64,000 bases of DNA from positions 1,348,501-1,412,500 of the forward strand of contig NZ_FXYE01000002.1 in NCBI RefSeq assembly GCF_900184935.1, in the 5' to 3' direction. Position numbers and translations under genes: made by a program. Numbering within the stretch: the first letter of the stretch is position 1; every line of letters begins with the position of its first letter. The DNA is from Actibacterium lipolyticum. Its GTDB lineage: Bacteria; Pseudomonadota; Alphaproteobacteria; Rhodobacterales; Rhodobacteraceae. Shown here one piece after another: positions 37,199 through 45,712 of this stretch. Below the pieces are notes generated by a model. That model was not told the origin of the DNA. It made no database searches and saw nothing but the letters and a program-made list of their open reading frames with translations.

Positions 37199-38724
37199 AT
37201 TCCGACATTAAGTACTACCTAACGGTATTTTGGCGCCGTATGCCGCTGTTCCTTGCCGTTTTCCTTAGCATCTCAGCGGTGGCGATGACACTCGCGATCA
37301 TGCTGCCGACGGTTTACACCTCGCGCGCCAAGCTGCTGGTCGAATCCGCGCAGATCCCTGATGAACTTGCCTCCTCTACCGTGCAAGTGAACGCATCAGA
37401 GCAGCTTGAGATCATTCAACAGCGTCTGATGACACGCACCACGCTGATCGAAATCGCGCGTGATCTTAACGTGTTCGAAGAACTGGGGCAGATGAACCCA
37501 GATCAGATCGTTGAGCAGATGCGGATCAAAACCCACATCAAATCGACCAGCGGCCGTGATCGGGCGACTCTGTTGGAACTGGCATTTGATGGGCGCACGC
37601 CGCAAATTTCCGCCGGGGTGGTGAATGAATATGTGACCCGCGTGCTTGATGAAAACGTCCGCTTGCGCACCAGCAAAGCCGAAGACACGCTCGACTTCTT
37701 TGAACAAGAGGTGGAACGCCTCGGTTCAGAACTTGATCTGCAAAGCAGCCGGATTCTTGAATTTCAAAACGCAAATGCGGACGCCCTGCCCGACAGCCTT
37801 GATTATCGGTTAAGTCGGCAAACCCTTGTTCAGGAACGCATCGCCCAAATCGGCCGCGATGTTATCACCTTGGACGATCAGCGCCGCCGCTTGATCCAAG
37901 TGTTCGAAGCAACTGGCCAATTACAGTCAGAGTCGCAGACGCAGCTTACCCCAGAGCAAAAGCAACTGAACGAACTGCGTGATCAGTTGGCTGCCGCGCT
38001 GGCCATCTATTCCGAGGAAAACCCGAACGTAAAAGTTCTGCGCGCGCGGGTTAACCAAATGGAAGAGGTCGTTCGTGCCCAGACCGTCATTGGAAACACC
38101 GCCGAAGCCGAAGTATCCCTGCTTGACCTACAGCTGGCCGAAATCGACTCTCGTAAGGCCGCGCTGGAAGAACAAGCAACGTTGCTTGAAGGAGAGCTGG
38201 AAAAGCTGGACGATTCCATTCGCCGCACACCTTCGAACTCTATCGTGCTGGACGGGTTGAAACGTGACTATGACAACGTCCAGCTTCAGTACAACGCCGC
38301 TGTTGAGCGCCTGTCCAAAGCCGCCACCGGCGAACGGATCGAGCTTTTGTCCAAGGGTCAGCGGATTGCGATTATTGAACAGGCGACAGCGCCAACCGTG
38401 CCGACCAGCCCGAACCGCCCGCTGATTGCCGCAGGTGGTACATTCGGCGGCCTAACTGTGGCGCTTGGTTTGATCTTGCTGCTTGAGATGCTGAACAAAT
38501 CGGTGCGCCGCCCTGCAGATCTAAGCAAGGCGTTGAATATCACACCGCTGGCAACGATCCCCTATATCCGCACCAAGGGCGAACGCCTGCGCCGCCGCTC
38601 TTTTATCTTGGTCGCGCTGATGTTGCTTGCGGCAGGTATTCCTGTGGCACTCTATTTGGTGCATAGTTTCTATCTGCCAATTGACCTAATTCTGACCCGC
38701 TTGATGGAGCGTGTCGGCCTCTGA
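37195..38724 (+). CDS. Wzz/GumC-type chain-length determinant (polysaccharide co-polymerase)
   Basis: A 509-residue inner-membrane protein of the XrtA/XrtD-associated GumC family. A first membrane span is at about 18-38 (PLFLAVFLSISAVAMTLAIML), a periplasmic coiled-coil stretch of about 370 residues follows (QQRLMTRTTLIEIARDL, LRDQLAAALAIYSEENPNVKVLRARVNQME), then a Pro-rich APTVPTSPNRPL and a second span at about 425-445, a basic stretch RRPADLSKALNI, and a third hydrophobic segment near the C-terminus. Tyrosine kinase domain is not fused; it is the next gene. Function: control of polymer length with the BY-kinase. Confidence 0.9.
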   Translation: MNSDIKYYLTVFWRRMPLFLAVFLSISAVAMTLAIMLPTVYTSRAKLLVESAQIPDELASSTVQVNASEQLEIIQQRLMTRTTLIEIARDLNVFEELGQMNPDQIVEQMRIKTHIKSTSGRDRATLLELAFDGRTPQISAGVVNEYVTRVLDENVRLRTSKAEDTLDFFEQEVERLGSELDLQSSRILEFQNANADALPDSLDYRLSRQTLVQERIAQIGRDVITLDDQRRRLIQVFEATGQLQSESQTQLTPEQKQLNELRDQLAAALAIYSEENPNVKVLRARVNQMEEVVRAQTVIGNTAEAEVSLLDLQLAEIDSRKAALEEQATLLEGELEKLDDSIRRTPSNSIVLDGLKRDYDNVQLQYNAAVERLSKAATGERIELLSKGQRIAIIEQATAPTVPTSPNRPLIAAGGTFGGLTVALGLILLLEMLNKSVRRPADLSKALNITPLATIPYIRTKGERLRRRSFILVALMLLAAGIPVALYLVHSFYLPIDLILTRLMERVGL

Positions 38725-38745
38725 CCGCGCACCGCGAGGAACCCA

Positions 38746-39564
38746 ATGGAACGACTACAGGCAGCAATCAAACAAGCCCGCGAAATGCGCGAGGGAACCG
38801 CTGGTCGACGTGTGCGCGCGGCCCAAGGCGGGTTTCAATCAGCATCCCTGCCGACGCAAGATGCATGGGCCGCGCTTAGCCCGCTTGAAGTTAAGCCCCC
38901 CAAAGGCAAACGCGCCCGGCTTGTCTCGCTTGAAGGCGGTGCCGACGCGATGCCCTATGACATGCTGCGCACCAAAGTCTTGCAGGTGCTGCACGAAAAT
39001 AACTGGCGGCGTATCGCCATCACGTCGCCCACGGCGGGATGCGGTAAAACAACGACGGCTGCCAACCTTGCCATCAGCCTTGGGCGGCAGGTCGACATGC
39101 GGACCATCCTGATGGACATGGACATGCGCCGCCCGTCCCTGAAGAACGTGTTTGATCAGACCGGCGCACACAGCGTCCCTGACATTCTGGAAGGTCGCGT
39201 TGATTTCGCTCAGCAGGCGCGCCGGTTGGGCGACAACGTCGCCGTGTCTTTTAACTTCAAACACTACGGCGACCCGGCGGGGCTGTTTCTGCGCCACACC
39301 ACCGAAACGATAATCGACCAAATCGAAGCGACATACCGCCCCGGCGTCATGCTGTTCGATATGCCGCCGTTGATGGCAAATGACGACACCGCAGCCTTCT
39401 TGCGCAATGTGGACTGTGCGATGATCGTCGCCGAAGCCGAAAACACCACCGCCGCGCAGATCGACATGTGTGAACGAGAGCTTGCAGCCCAAACCAATGT
39501 TCTTGGCGTCGTGCTGAACAAGTGCCGCTTCCCGGATGAAAACTACGGCTACGCCTATCAATGA
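38746..39564 (+). CDS. CpsD/CapB-type tyrosine (BY) kinase
   Basis: A 272-residue cytoplasmic BY-kinase that works with the Wzz-like protein. Walker A is SPTAGCGKTTTAANLA (94-109), the Walker A' motif is ILMDMDMRRPS (121-131) and a Walker B-like FDMPPLM is at about 203-209. The C-terminus ends YGYAYQ, a small tyrosine cluster like those that become phosphorylated in this family. A basic N-terminal segment precedes the ATPase fold. It is 21 bp after the Wzz-like gene and 16 bp before the glycosyltransferase gene. Confidence 0.9.
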   Translation: MERLQAAIKQAREMREGTAGRRVRAAQGGFQSASLPTQDAWAALSPLEVKPPKGKRARLVSLEGGADAMPYDMLRTKVLQVLHENNWRRIAITSPTAGCGKTTTAANLAISLGRQVDMRTILMDMDMRRPSLKNVFDQTGAHSVPDILEGRVDFAQQARRLGDNVAVSFNFKHYGDPAGLFLRHTTETIIDQIEATYRPGVMLFDMPPLMANDDTAAFLRNVDCAMIVAEAENTTAAQIDMCERELAAQTNVLGVVLNKCRFPDENYGYAYQ

Positions 39565-39580
39565 CCTTGGGACAGGCGAC

Positions 39581-40459
39581 ATGATGAAACCGCTTGCGGC
39601 CGCCGCCCCCCAATCCGCCGTTATCATCCCACATTTCAATGACCACACCCGGCTAAAGCGGTGCTTGGATGCGCTGCTTAAGGGCGGCCTTTCATCGGTC
39701 GAGGTTTTGGTGGTCGACAACGGATCAACTCCGCCGATCGATACGCTATCAGCGCGTTTTCCGACCGTCCGTTTTGTGACCGAACCCACAAAAGGCGCCG
39801 CCGCCGCACGAAACCGTGGTGTTCAGGAAAGCACGGCACAAAACCTGTTCTTCCTAGATGCGGATTGCGTCCCTGCCCCCGACTGGCTTGCGACAGCAAA
39901 ACAAGTTGTCCGACCTAACGCAGTTATCGGCGGTCGTGTGGATGTCTTCGACGAAGGGTCGGGGCCGCGCACAGGTGCGCAAGCTTTTGAAACGGTCTTT
40001 GCATTCGCCCAAAAGGCCTATGTCGAAGAAAAGGGTTTCTCTGTCACCGCTAATCTTTTGACGACCCGTGATGTGTTCAGTGACGTGGGCCCCTTTGTGG
40101 TCGGCGTGTCCGAAGATTTCGACTGGTGCCAGCGCGCGACGGCAAAGGGGTACGCATTAACATACGCCGATGCACTTGCCGTAAGCCATCCAACGCGTAC
40201 CGACTGGGCTGGTCTTAGGAAGAAGTGGCGCCGGCTAACCGATGAATCCTTCGGCCTGATCAAAGGTCAGAAACTTGGCCGCATCAAATGGGCCGCGCGG
40301 GCCTTGGCGATGCCGGTCAGCATCATTGCCCATATACCCAAGATACTGACCCATCGCAGCCTCAGCACCCCGCAAGAGCGATACCGCGCCATTGCGACCC
40401 TTGCGCGGCTACGCCTGCTGCGGGCAGGTTGGATGTTAGCGCAGGCCATACGTGGCTAA
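39581..40459 (+). CDS. GT2 glycosyltransferase
   Basis: A 292-residue enzyme from the ATG at 39581; a longer frame from 39536 overlaps the kinase gene. It has SAVIIPHFNDHTRL at the N-terminus, VVDNGST with the donor Asp, the loop KGAAAARNRGV, and FLDADCVPAPDW, which is the metal-binding Asp-x-Asp of GT-A folds; the acceptor-side SEDFDWCQRA follows. Its C-terminal 80 residues include basic and amphipathic helices probably associated with the membrane. It should add one sugar to the lipid-linked repeat unit of the exosortase-locus polysaccharide. Confidence 0.87.
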   Translation: MMKPLAAAAPQSAVIIPHFNDHTRLKRCLDALLKGGLSSVEVLVVDNGSTPPIDTLSARFPTVRFVTEPTKGAAAARNRGVQESTAQNLFFLDADCVPAPDWLATAKQVVRPNAVIGGRVDVFDEGSGPRTGAQAFETVFAFAQKAYVEEKGFSVTANLLTTRDVFSDVGPFVVGVSEDFDWCQRATAKGYALTYADALAVSHPTRTDWAGLRKKWRRLTDESFGLIKGQKLGRIKWAARALAMPVSIIAHIPKILTHRSLSTPQERYRAIATLARLRLLRAGWMLAQAIRG

Positions 40460-40475
40460 GGAATAGGAACAGCCC

Positions 40476-41048
40476 ATGGACGATCAGAAGGCCCACAAAA
40501 AGCGCCTGTCAAAAGGCCAACGTCTATTGCGGCTTATTGGCGGTGTTTTGGACCCGCGGGCGTATCTGCATGCGCTGAAGCTGATCAACTATTACAACTA
40601 TTCGCACGTCGTCCCGATGCGAAAACTGTCGCCCGGCCCTGATGCCGCGATCAGCCCCAACGCCGTATTTTCTAACGCAGAGCGGATAGAGATCGGGCGC
40701 GGACTGCGCCTTGGGGCGCGTTGCCATCTTTGGGCTGGCCCAGCGCATGGGCGGATTGTGATCGGCGATGATGTCTTGTTCGGGCCAGAGGTGATGGTCA
40801 CCGCAGCCGGTTATCGGTTCAACGACGGCAGCCCTGTAACACAACAGCCAATGGACGAAGCCGACGTGTTTATCGGCAATGATGTGTGGCTAGGCACGCG
40901 CGCAATTGTTCTGCCGGGTGCGAAAATCGGTGACGGGTCGATCATCGGCGCCGGTGCGCTGGTTCGGGGTGAAATCCCGCCCTATTCCATTGCTGTGGGC
41001 GTACCAGCGCGGGTTGTTGGGCAACGAACACTTGAAAGCCAACCCTGA
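40476..41048 (+). CDS. LbH-type sugar O-acyltransferase
   Basis: A 190-residue left-handed beta-helix acyltransferase. Hexapeptide repeats are visible in AERIEIGRGLRLGARCHL, GRIVIGDDVLFGPEVMV, DVFIGNDVWLGTRAIVLPGAKIGDGSIIGAGALV, ending in the typical SIAVGVPARVVGQR. Such enzymes (WcaB/WcaF type) acetylate sugars of exopolysaccharide. It is the last gene of the rightward operon and faces the VPLPA-CTERM gene; a hairpin lies between them. Confidence 0.88.
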   Translation: MDDQKAHKKRLSKGQRLLRLIGGVLDPRAYLHALKLINYYNYSHVVPMRKLSPGPDAAISPNAVFSNAERIEIGRGLRLGARCHLWAGPAHGRIVIGDDVLFGPEVMVTAAGYRFNDGSPVTQQPMDEADVFIGNDVWLGTRAIVLPGAKIGDGSIIGAGALVRGEIPPYSIAVGVPARVVGQRTLESQP

Positions 41049-41052
41049 AATA

Positions 41053-41080
41053 GAAAAGGGCGCCCGTTTGGACGCCCCTT
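41053..41080. terminator. Bidirectional hairpin between acyltransferase and VPLPA-CTERM genes
   Basis: The 54-bp gap between the two convergent genes contains an imperfect stem, AAGGGCG on one side and CGCCCCTT on the other, with a short inner stem. The A run on the left reads as T run for leftward transcription, so it most likely ends the VPLPA-CTERM transcript; the right side (followed by a few T residues) may also stop the operon from the left. Confidence 0.5.
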
Positions 41081-41102
41081 CCGAATTTTATCTTAACGAA
41101 GC

Positions 41103-41633
41103 TTAGGCTGCTTTGCGACGGCGGCGGGACAGACCCAGACCACCAAGTGCAGAGCCTAGCAGCACAAGACCAGCAGGCAGTGGAACTGCCGAAAGCTGAA
41201 CGTTGATTTGTGCTGCGCTGCCTTCGATGCCATCCCAGCTGATGTTCAGCGTCGATGGGCCATTGCCAATCACAACATCCGACGAACCTACGCTGACGAC
41301 GCCATTGTCAACGAATGTGTAAGTATACAGAACGGCGCCATTTTCGTCGGTCCAGTCTGCTTCCAGGCCTACGAAGCTGCCGGAAAGCTCAACCGCGGCG
41401 ATCGCAGTCGTTGCCTTGCCAACAGCCGAAGTAAACTCAAACGACGCGTCGTAAGCAGTCGTGCCAGAACCGACGAGCGAGGTCGCCTGCCAGAACCAAG
41501 CAGCCTCATCTTCCAGAACATAGCTGCCGCCATTAGCCAAATTAGAAACGCCAGTGTTTTCAACAGTTGCCGCATTCGCGAAGAATGGAACAGTCGCAAG
41601 AACAGCAGCGGCGATAGTAGTACCAAGTTTCAC
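41103..41633 (-). CDS. VPLPA-CTERM sorting-domain protein (exosortase substrate)
   Basis: A 176-residue exported protein. It has a signal peptide (MKLGTTIAAAVLATVPFFANA, cleavage at about residue 21) and ends with the exosortase tag from residue 150: VPLPA, a hydrophobic helix of about 14 residues and an Arg-rich end (SRRRRK). The mature domain is mostly Ser/Thr/Gly beta-rich sequence with no recognised enzyme motif. XrtD at 28483 should remove the tail. It is the only tagged protein I found in the window, and lies next to the exopolysaccharide operon, so it may be an anchored or released matrix protein. Confidence 0.93.
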   Translation of the reverse strand: MKLGTTIAAAVLATVPFFANAATVENTGVSNLANGGSYVLEDEAAWFWQATSLVGSGTTAYDASFEFTSAVGKATTAIAAVELSGSFVGLEADWTDENGAVLYTYTFVDNGVVSVGSSDVVIGNGPSTLNISWDGIEGSAAQINVQLSAVPLPAGLVLLGSALGGLGLSRRRRKAA

Positions 41634-42460
41634 AGGTCACCCCCGAAAAAATACATTGCAAGCCAAGTCTTAGGTCCCCACCCAAGTCTATTAGATCGTT
41701 GTTACTTAGTGTTTTAGCTATGTCCATGAAAAATTAAGGAATAAAGGCTAGGTCGACCCCAATTGTGGCAGGAATGCGGAATTGGCACCAAAACGGAAAC
41801 GAAATAGCGGCGAGTTGCAATTTTGTCTTCAACCCTTAGGCGAATCGCACCGAAATATTAACAAATCAGCCCAAATTGATGGGAAATGATTCGGCGCAAA
41901 AGTTAAAATGCGACCTTCAATGCAAAAGTTGCCCGCTGAATTGTGGCACGCATTACTGGTCGGCAAACTTCCGCTAACGCCAAACGAACCGAACCAACCG
42001 GCTTGTTCTGCGCAGCTGCGCGCGCGCCTTCAAATTCTAATCTCTCACAACTCTTGGACAACGTTCAAAAAATCAGGACGAGCCTTCTAAAAAAGGGCTT
42101 CGGCGCATCCTTGCCAATGAGAGGTTGATGAGAATCGACCACGCCCGGAACGCGAGGTCACTCAACTTTTGGTAGTATTCAAAACCCTCACTCAGTAGTG
42201 TCCCTGCCAGTTAGCAAAGGATTTAACTCAAAATCTTCTGCCATCTTGGGAACAAGCGTCGGCCCAATAAGCGCCACACGAAGAACAGAATTCTAGGCGC
42301 AAAATAAGGACGATCTAGCGAATATGGGCATGTTGTTTCCAGATCTGCTTAGCCAGTTCACGTCAGTGTCTTGAAATAGGAACGACAGCTCACATTCAGG
42401 AACCGTAATTTGACTCCTCTTTGGCTCACACCATCAGAGGTTGAAACCTGGGAAGAGTGA
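41634..42460. other. Long non-coding gap, upstream region of the VPLPA-CTERM and beta-helix genes
   Basis: About 827 bp between two divergent secreted-protein genes. The frames it holds (for example 41908-42090) are short and without recognisable features. I see no tRNA, insertion sequence or rRNA. It contains a 12-bp palindrome at 42010-42021 and a stretch rich in A+T near 41690-41900; promoters for both flanking genes are expected here. The stretch around 42100-42300 has poor coding character and could be decayed DNA. Confidence 0.5.
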
Positions 42461-45400
42461 ATGAGCCAACTGTACACGGCTTACGCGCAACACGATGATG
42501 CAACAATCATCGTGAGCACGTCTGATGAGCTGAACGCGGCCGTCGAAGCCTTAACCGCACAGGGCGGTGGCACGATTTTGGTCGATGGAGATGGTGGCCC
42601 CTATGAGTTGTGGGCCGAAAACGCGGGTGGCTTAGATGCCCCGATCCTTATCAAAGCAGTCGATGCCACCAACCCGCCAACGTTTCACACCGTTAGCATC
42701 GAAGCGTCATCGTATTTGACGCTGACAGAGATGCGCATCGATAGCTCTGAAGTTTACGGAATACGCGCCGATTACCTGCGGGACATCAATGTAGCGGCCT
42801 CAAACAACATTGAAATCGTGAACAACGACATGTCCAGCGTCGCCGATGGCTATCTGGATGGCACGGGCTCGGCGATACAGGGCGAAAGCTGCGCGCTGAT
42901 CCGAGACAGTGAAAACATCACCTTTTCGCACAACACGCTAACCGACTATTACTTTGGCGTGACCGTGACAGAGGTTGATGGGCTGATCTTCTCTGGCAAT
43001 GAGCTTTCTGGCATTCAAGGTGATGGCTTGCGCGGGGGCGGCATCCAGAACGCCGTGATCTCTAACAACTATATGCACGACTTTTATGGCACGGTGCAGA
43101 CGCTGAACCACTCGGACATGATCCAGATCTGGGGCGGCGGCGCTGAAACGATTTCGGCCAACATCGAAATCAGCGGCAACATTCTGGATTCCGCCAACGG
43201 CTCTGGCACGCAGTCGATCTTTATCCGCAATGAAAACTTCGGAGAGAGTGGCGAAACTGGCGGTTATTACCAAAACATCGTCATTCACAACAACGTGGTC
43301 CACAACAGCTCTGCGCATGGGATTTCGGTTTCTGACACTCAGGGGCTGGAAATCTATGAAAACACGGTGCTGTGGAATGAACTAAGCGTGATGGTTTCCA
43401 GCCCAGGGTCCGCCCCGGTAAGCCGCGTGCCCGAAATCCGTCTGCGCAATACCTTGGACAGCGACATCCACCATAACTTTGTTGGCCGCATTTCCGTGGA
43501 TGAAACCGAATATGTGGGCGACAATTTTGTGGTCTCTTACACGGACTACACATCGGCAATGTTCGTGCATAACCATGTGGTGAACTTGTCCGGCGCAGGC
43601 GACCTTGATCTGCGTGACCTTCGGATTACCAACGACAGCCCCGCCAATGGCAAATACGGCGCTGATGCCAGCTGGTTCAGCGCCTCGACCGCCCCGTTGG
43701 AGGCGTCGATATCCATCAGCGAGGTTGGCAGCGACCGCCAGACAGTGGAACTGACCGCTGAATACAGCCTTACCGATGGCACCCCGATTGACCCTTCTAC
43801 CGCGCAATTCATCTGGACCTTTGACGACGGCACCACGATGTCGGGCGTCAGCATAACACCAACCTTTGAAACCGCCGGGGAACACAGTGTGACCCTGACG
43901 GTCATCACCAATGACGGGCAAACCGAAACGCTGACCCGCGTGATTGAGGTTCGCAGCAACGAAATCTTTGAGCTGAACTTCGGGGGCACGGCGCAAGACA
44001 CCTCTCAGTGGGACTCGATCATCACTGTTGAAGATCCAAACGGCACCGCGCTGACGGCCACCGGGACGGACGGAACCGGTTTTCACCTTGATGGGGACAG
44101 CTTGCTGACCATCGACCGCGACAACCTTCAACTGTTCGAACTTGATAGCTTTGCGATCGAATTTGATCTGAAGCTGGATACGGTCGCCCAAGACGGCGCA
44201 TTGATCCGCATGTCGGGCACGATGGATCTGTTCCTCAACGATGACGGGTCGCTTTTCTTCCGGCTGTTCACCGACGAAGGTGCGTTCGAAATGGTTACCC
44301 CGGCCGCCGTGCTGGATGACACGCAATGGCACACAATCGCCATTTCATACGACTCGAACACACAGGTGCTGAACCTGATCGTTGATGATCAGGTGGTCGA
44401 TAGCATGACGGCAAGTGGGACCACGGCGTCGGCTGGGTATCACGGGCTGAACATCGGTGATCCTTGGGCTGAAAGCGTGCACGCTGTCATCGACAACTTC
44501 ACCATGTCCACTGAACCGGTAGAAGGCTGGACCACCGGCGGCACGACGCCCAGCACAACAATTTCATCCGGAAGCGTTCAACAATCGGCACCCCCGGCAG
44601 GTCTGAACGCCGAACTTCTTTATGAAAGCCAAGACGGGCTGGTGATTGAGGTCAATTCAACCGATCCCTTCACCGTTGGGCGTGACAATGACTTCTTATT
44701 CGGGCGCGATGACTTTCGCATTGAACTGACCTTGGAAACGCAGGCCGCAGGTGTCGAAGGTGTCTTCCTTTATATGCCGAAATCCATGGTCGCAGAGGTC
44801 GATCCGCAAGGGCACATTCGGTTCACGCTAACCACCTCTGATGGCGAGTTTGAGCTGCGCAGTTCGCAAGCCGTCTTCGAAGAGCCGGGCAAACATGACA
44901 TCGCGATCATCTATGACGCTCAGCTTGGCTACCTTCAGATAGAGGTTGATGGCCTGGTGCAGGCCCAGACAGAAGCCACAGGCACGACATCCGATGAAAC
45001 CCATTGGGGCCTAACCGTCGGCAATAAATGGAGCGACGGTCTGGACGGAACATTCGTTGATTTCGAATTCTACGGCGATGCCACGATGAATGTGCTTCAG
45101 CTTGCGCCATCAAATGACCCTGCTGATCACCGTATGTCGTTTGAAGGTGCCGTTCACGACGAAATACAAAACACCACGGTCTTTCGCGATATGCCGGGGC
45201 AGGCTGAATATGTGACGGGGACCAGCGGGCAGGCCTATCACCTGAACGGGACAAACAGTATCGGGTTTGAGCGGGGCGAGGTCGCCCTGAACGACAGCGA
45301 CAGTTTTACAGTGTCGTTCGACTTCCAGCTTGATACCGCGGGCGAAAGCGGCCGCGTGATGCACCTGCACGAGGTCATGGATACCTACATCGACGACAAT

Positions 45401-45709
45401 GGCTTTATGCATGTCGAACTCACGACGGATGAAGGCACCTATCACCTGATCAGCGAAACCACCGACTTTGACGACCAAGACTGGCACACTGCAACAATCG
45501 CCTATGACAGCGAACAGGAAATCCTGTCATTAGAGATTGATGACCAGATCACCTTGCTGAATGGCACAACCGGAACAACGGCGGATGCGTCGAACTGGGG
45601 TCTGACCATCGGCAGTGCGTGGGGTGAAAGCATCGAAGGTAATGTCGATAACTTTGTGTTCATAGACGAGGTTGAAGAAGAATACCTGAACGAGCTTCTT
45701 CTGGTCTGA
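42461..45709 (+). CDS. Giant beta-helix/PKD/LamG secreted protein, probable polysaccharide-modifying enzyme
   Basis: 1082 residues beginning at an ATG with GGGAAGAG upstream. There is no N-terminal signal peptide, so type I secretion is the likely export route. Residues about 20-420 make a right-handed parallel beta-helix (repeats such as NIEIVNNDM, ITFSHNTL, GLIFSGNEL) with HSDMIQIW at 217-224 and SIFIRNENF, matching the beta-helix protein at 49515-51080. A PKD domain (about 440-500) follows, then three repeated LamG-like concanavalin A modules (about 500-690, 720-880 and 890-1075) with recurring WHTIAISYDS-type motifs. The C-terminus ends LNELLLV, a possible secretion signal. I infer an epimerase- or lyase-like enzyme with carbohydrate-binding modules. 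Confidence 0.8.
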   Translation: MSQLYTAYAQHDDATIIVSTSDELNAAVEALTAQGGGTILVDGDGGPYELWAENAGGLDAPILIKAVDATNPPTFHTVSIEASSYLTLTEMRIDSSEVYGIRADYLRDINVAASNNIEIVNNDMSSVADGYLDGTGSAIQGESCALIRDSENITFSHNTLTDYYFGVTVTEVDGLIFSGNELSGIQGDGLRGGGIQNAVISNNYMHDFYGTVQTLNHSDMIQIWGGGAETISANIEISGNILDSANGSGTQSIFIRNENFGESGETGGYYQNIVIHNNVVHNSSAHGISVSDTQGLEIYENTVLWNELSVMVSSPGSAPVSRVPEIRLRNTLDSDIHHNFVGRISVDETEYVGDNFVVSYTDYTSAMFVHNHVVNLSGAGDLDLRDLRITNDSPANGKYGADASWFSASTAPLEASISISEVGSDRQTVELTAEYSLTDGTPIDPSTAQFIWTFDDGTTMSGVSITPTFETAGEHSVTLTVITNDGQTETLTRVIEVRSNEIFELNFGGTAQDTSQWDSIITVEDPNGTALTATGTDGTGFHLDGDSLLTIDRDNLQLFELDSFAIEFDLKLDTVAQDGALIRMSGTMDLFLNDDGSLFFRLFTDEGAFEMVTPAAVLDDTQWHTIAISYDSNTQVLNLIVDDQVVDSMTASGTTASAGYHGLNIGDPWAESVHAVIDNFTMSTEPVEGWTTGGTTPSTTISSGSVQQSAPPAGLNAELLYESQDGLVIEVNSTDPFTVGRDNDFLFGRDDFRIELTLETQAAGVEGVFLYMPKSMVAEVDPQGHIRFTLTTSDGEFELRSSQAVFEEPGKHDIAIIYDAQLGYLQIEVDGLVQAQTEATGTTSDETHWGLTVGNKWSDGLDGTFVDFEFYGDATMNVLQLAPSNDPADHRMSFEGAVHDEIQNTTVFRDMPGQAEYVTGTSGQAYHLNGTNSIGFERGEVALNDSDSFTVSFDFQLDTAGESGRVMHLHEVMDTYIDDNGFMHVELTTDEGTYHLISETTDFDDQDWHTATIAYDSEQEILSLEIDDQITLLNGTTGTTADASNWGLTIGSAWGESIEGNVDNFVFIDEVEEEYLNELLLV

Positions 45710-45712
45710 CAC

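Noticed and set aside
42000..42320. Possible insertion-sequence remnant before the beta-helix gene
   Set aside because: I looked for transposase motifs in both strands and found none, and no terminal inverted repeats or target duplication could be recognised.
43382..44332. A 316-codon leftward frame in the giant beta-helix gene
   Set aside because: Antisense composition artefact; plus-strand protein has coherent repeated domains.
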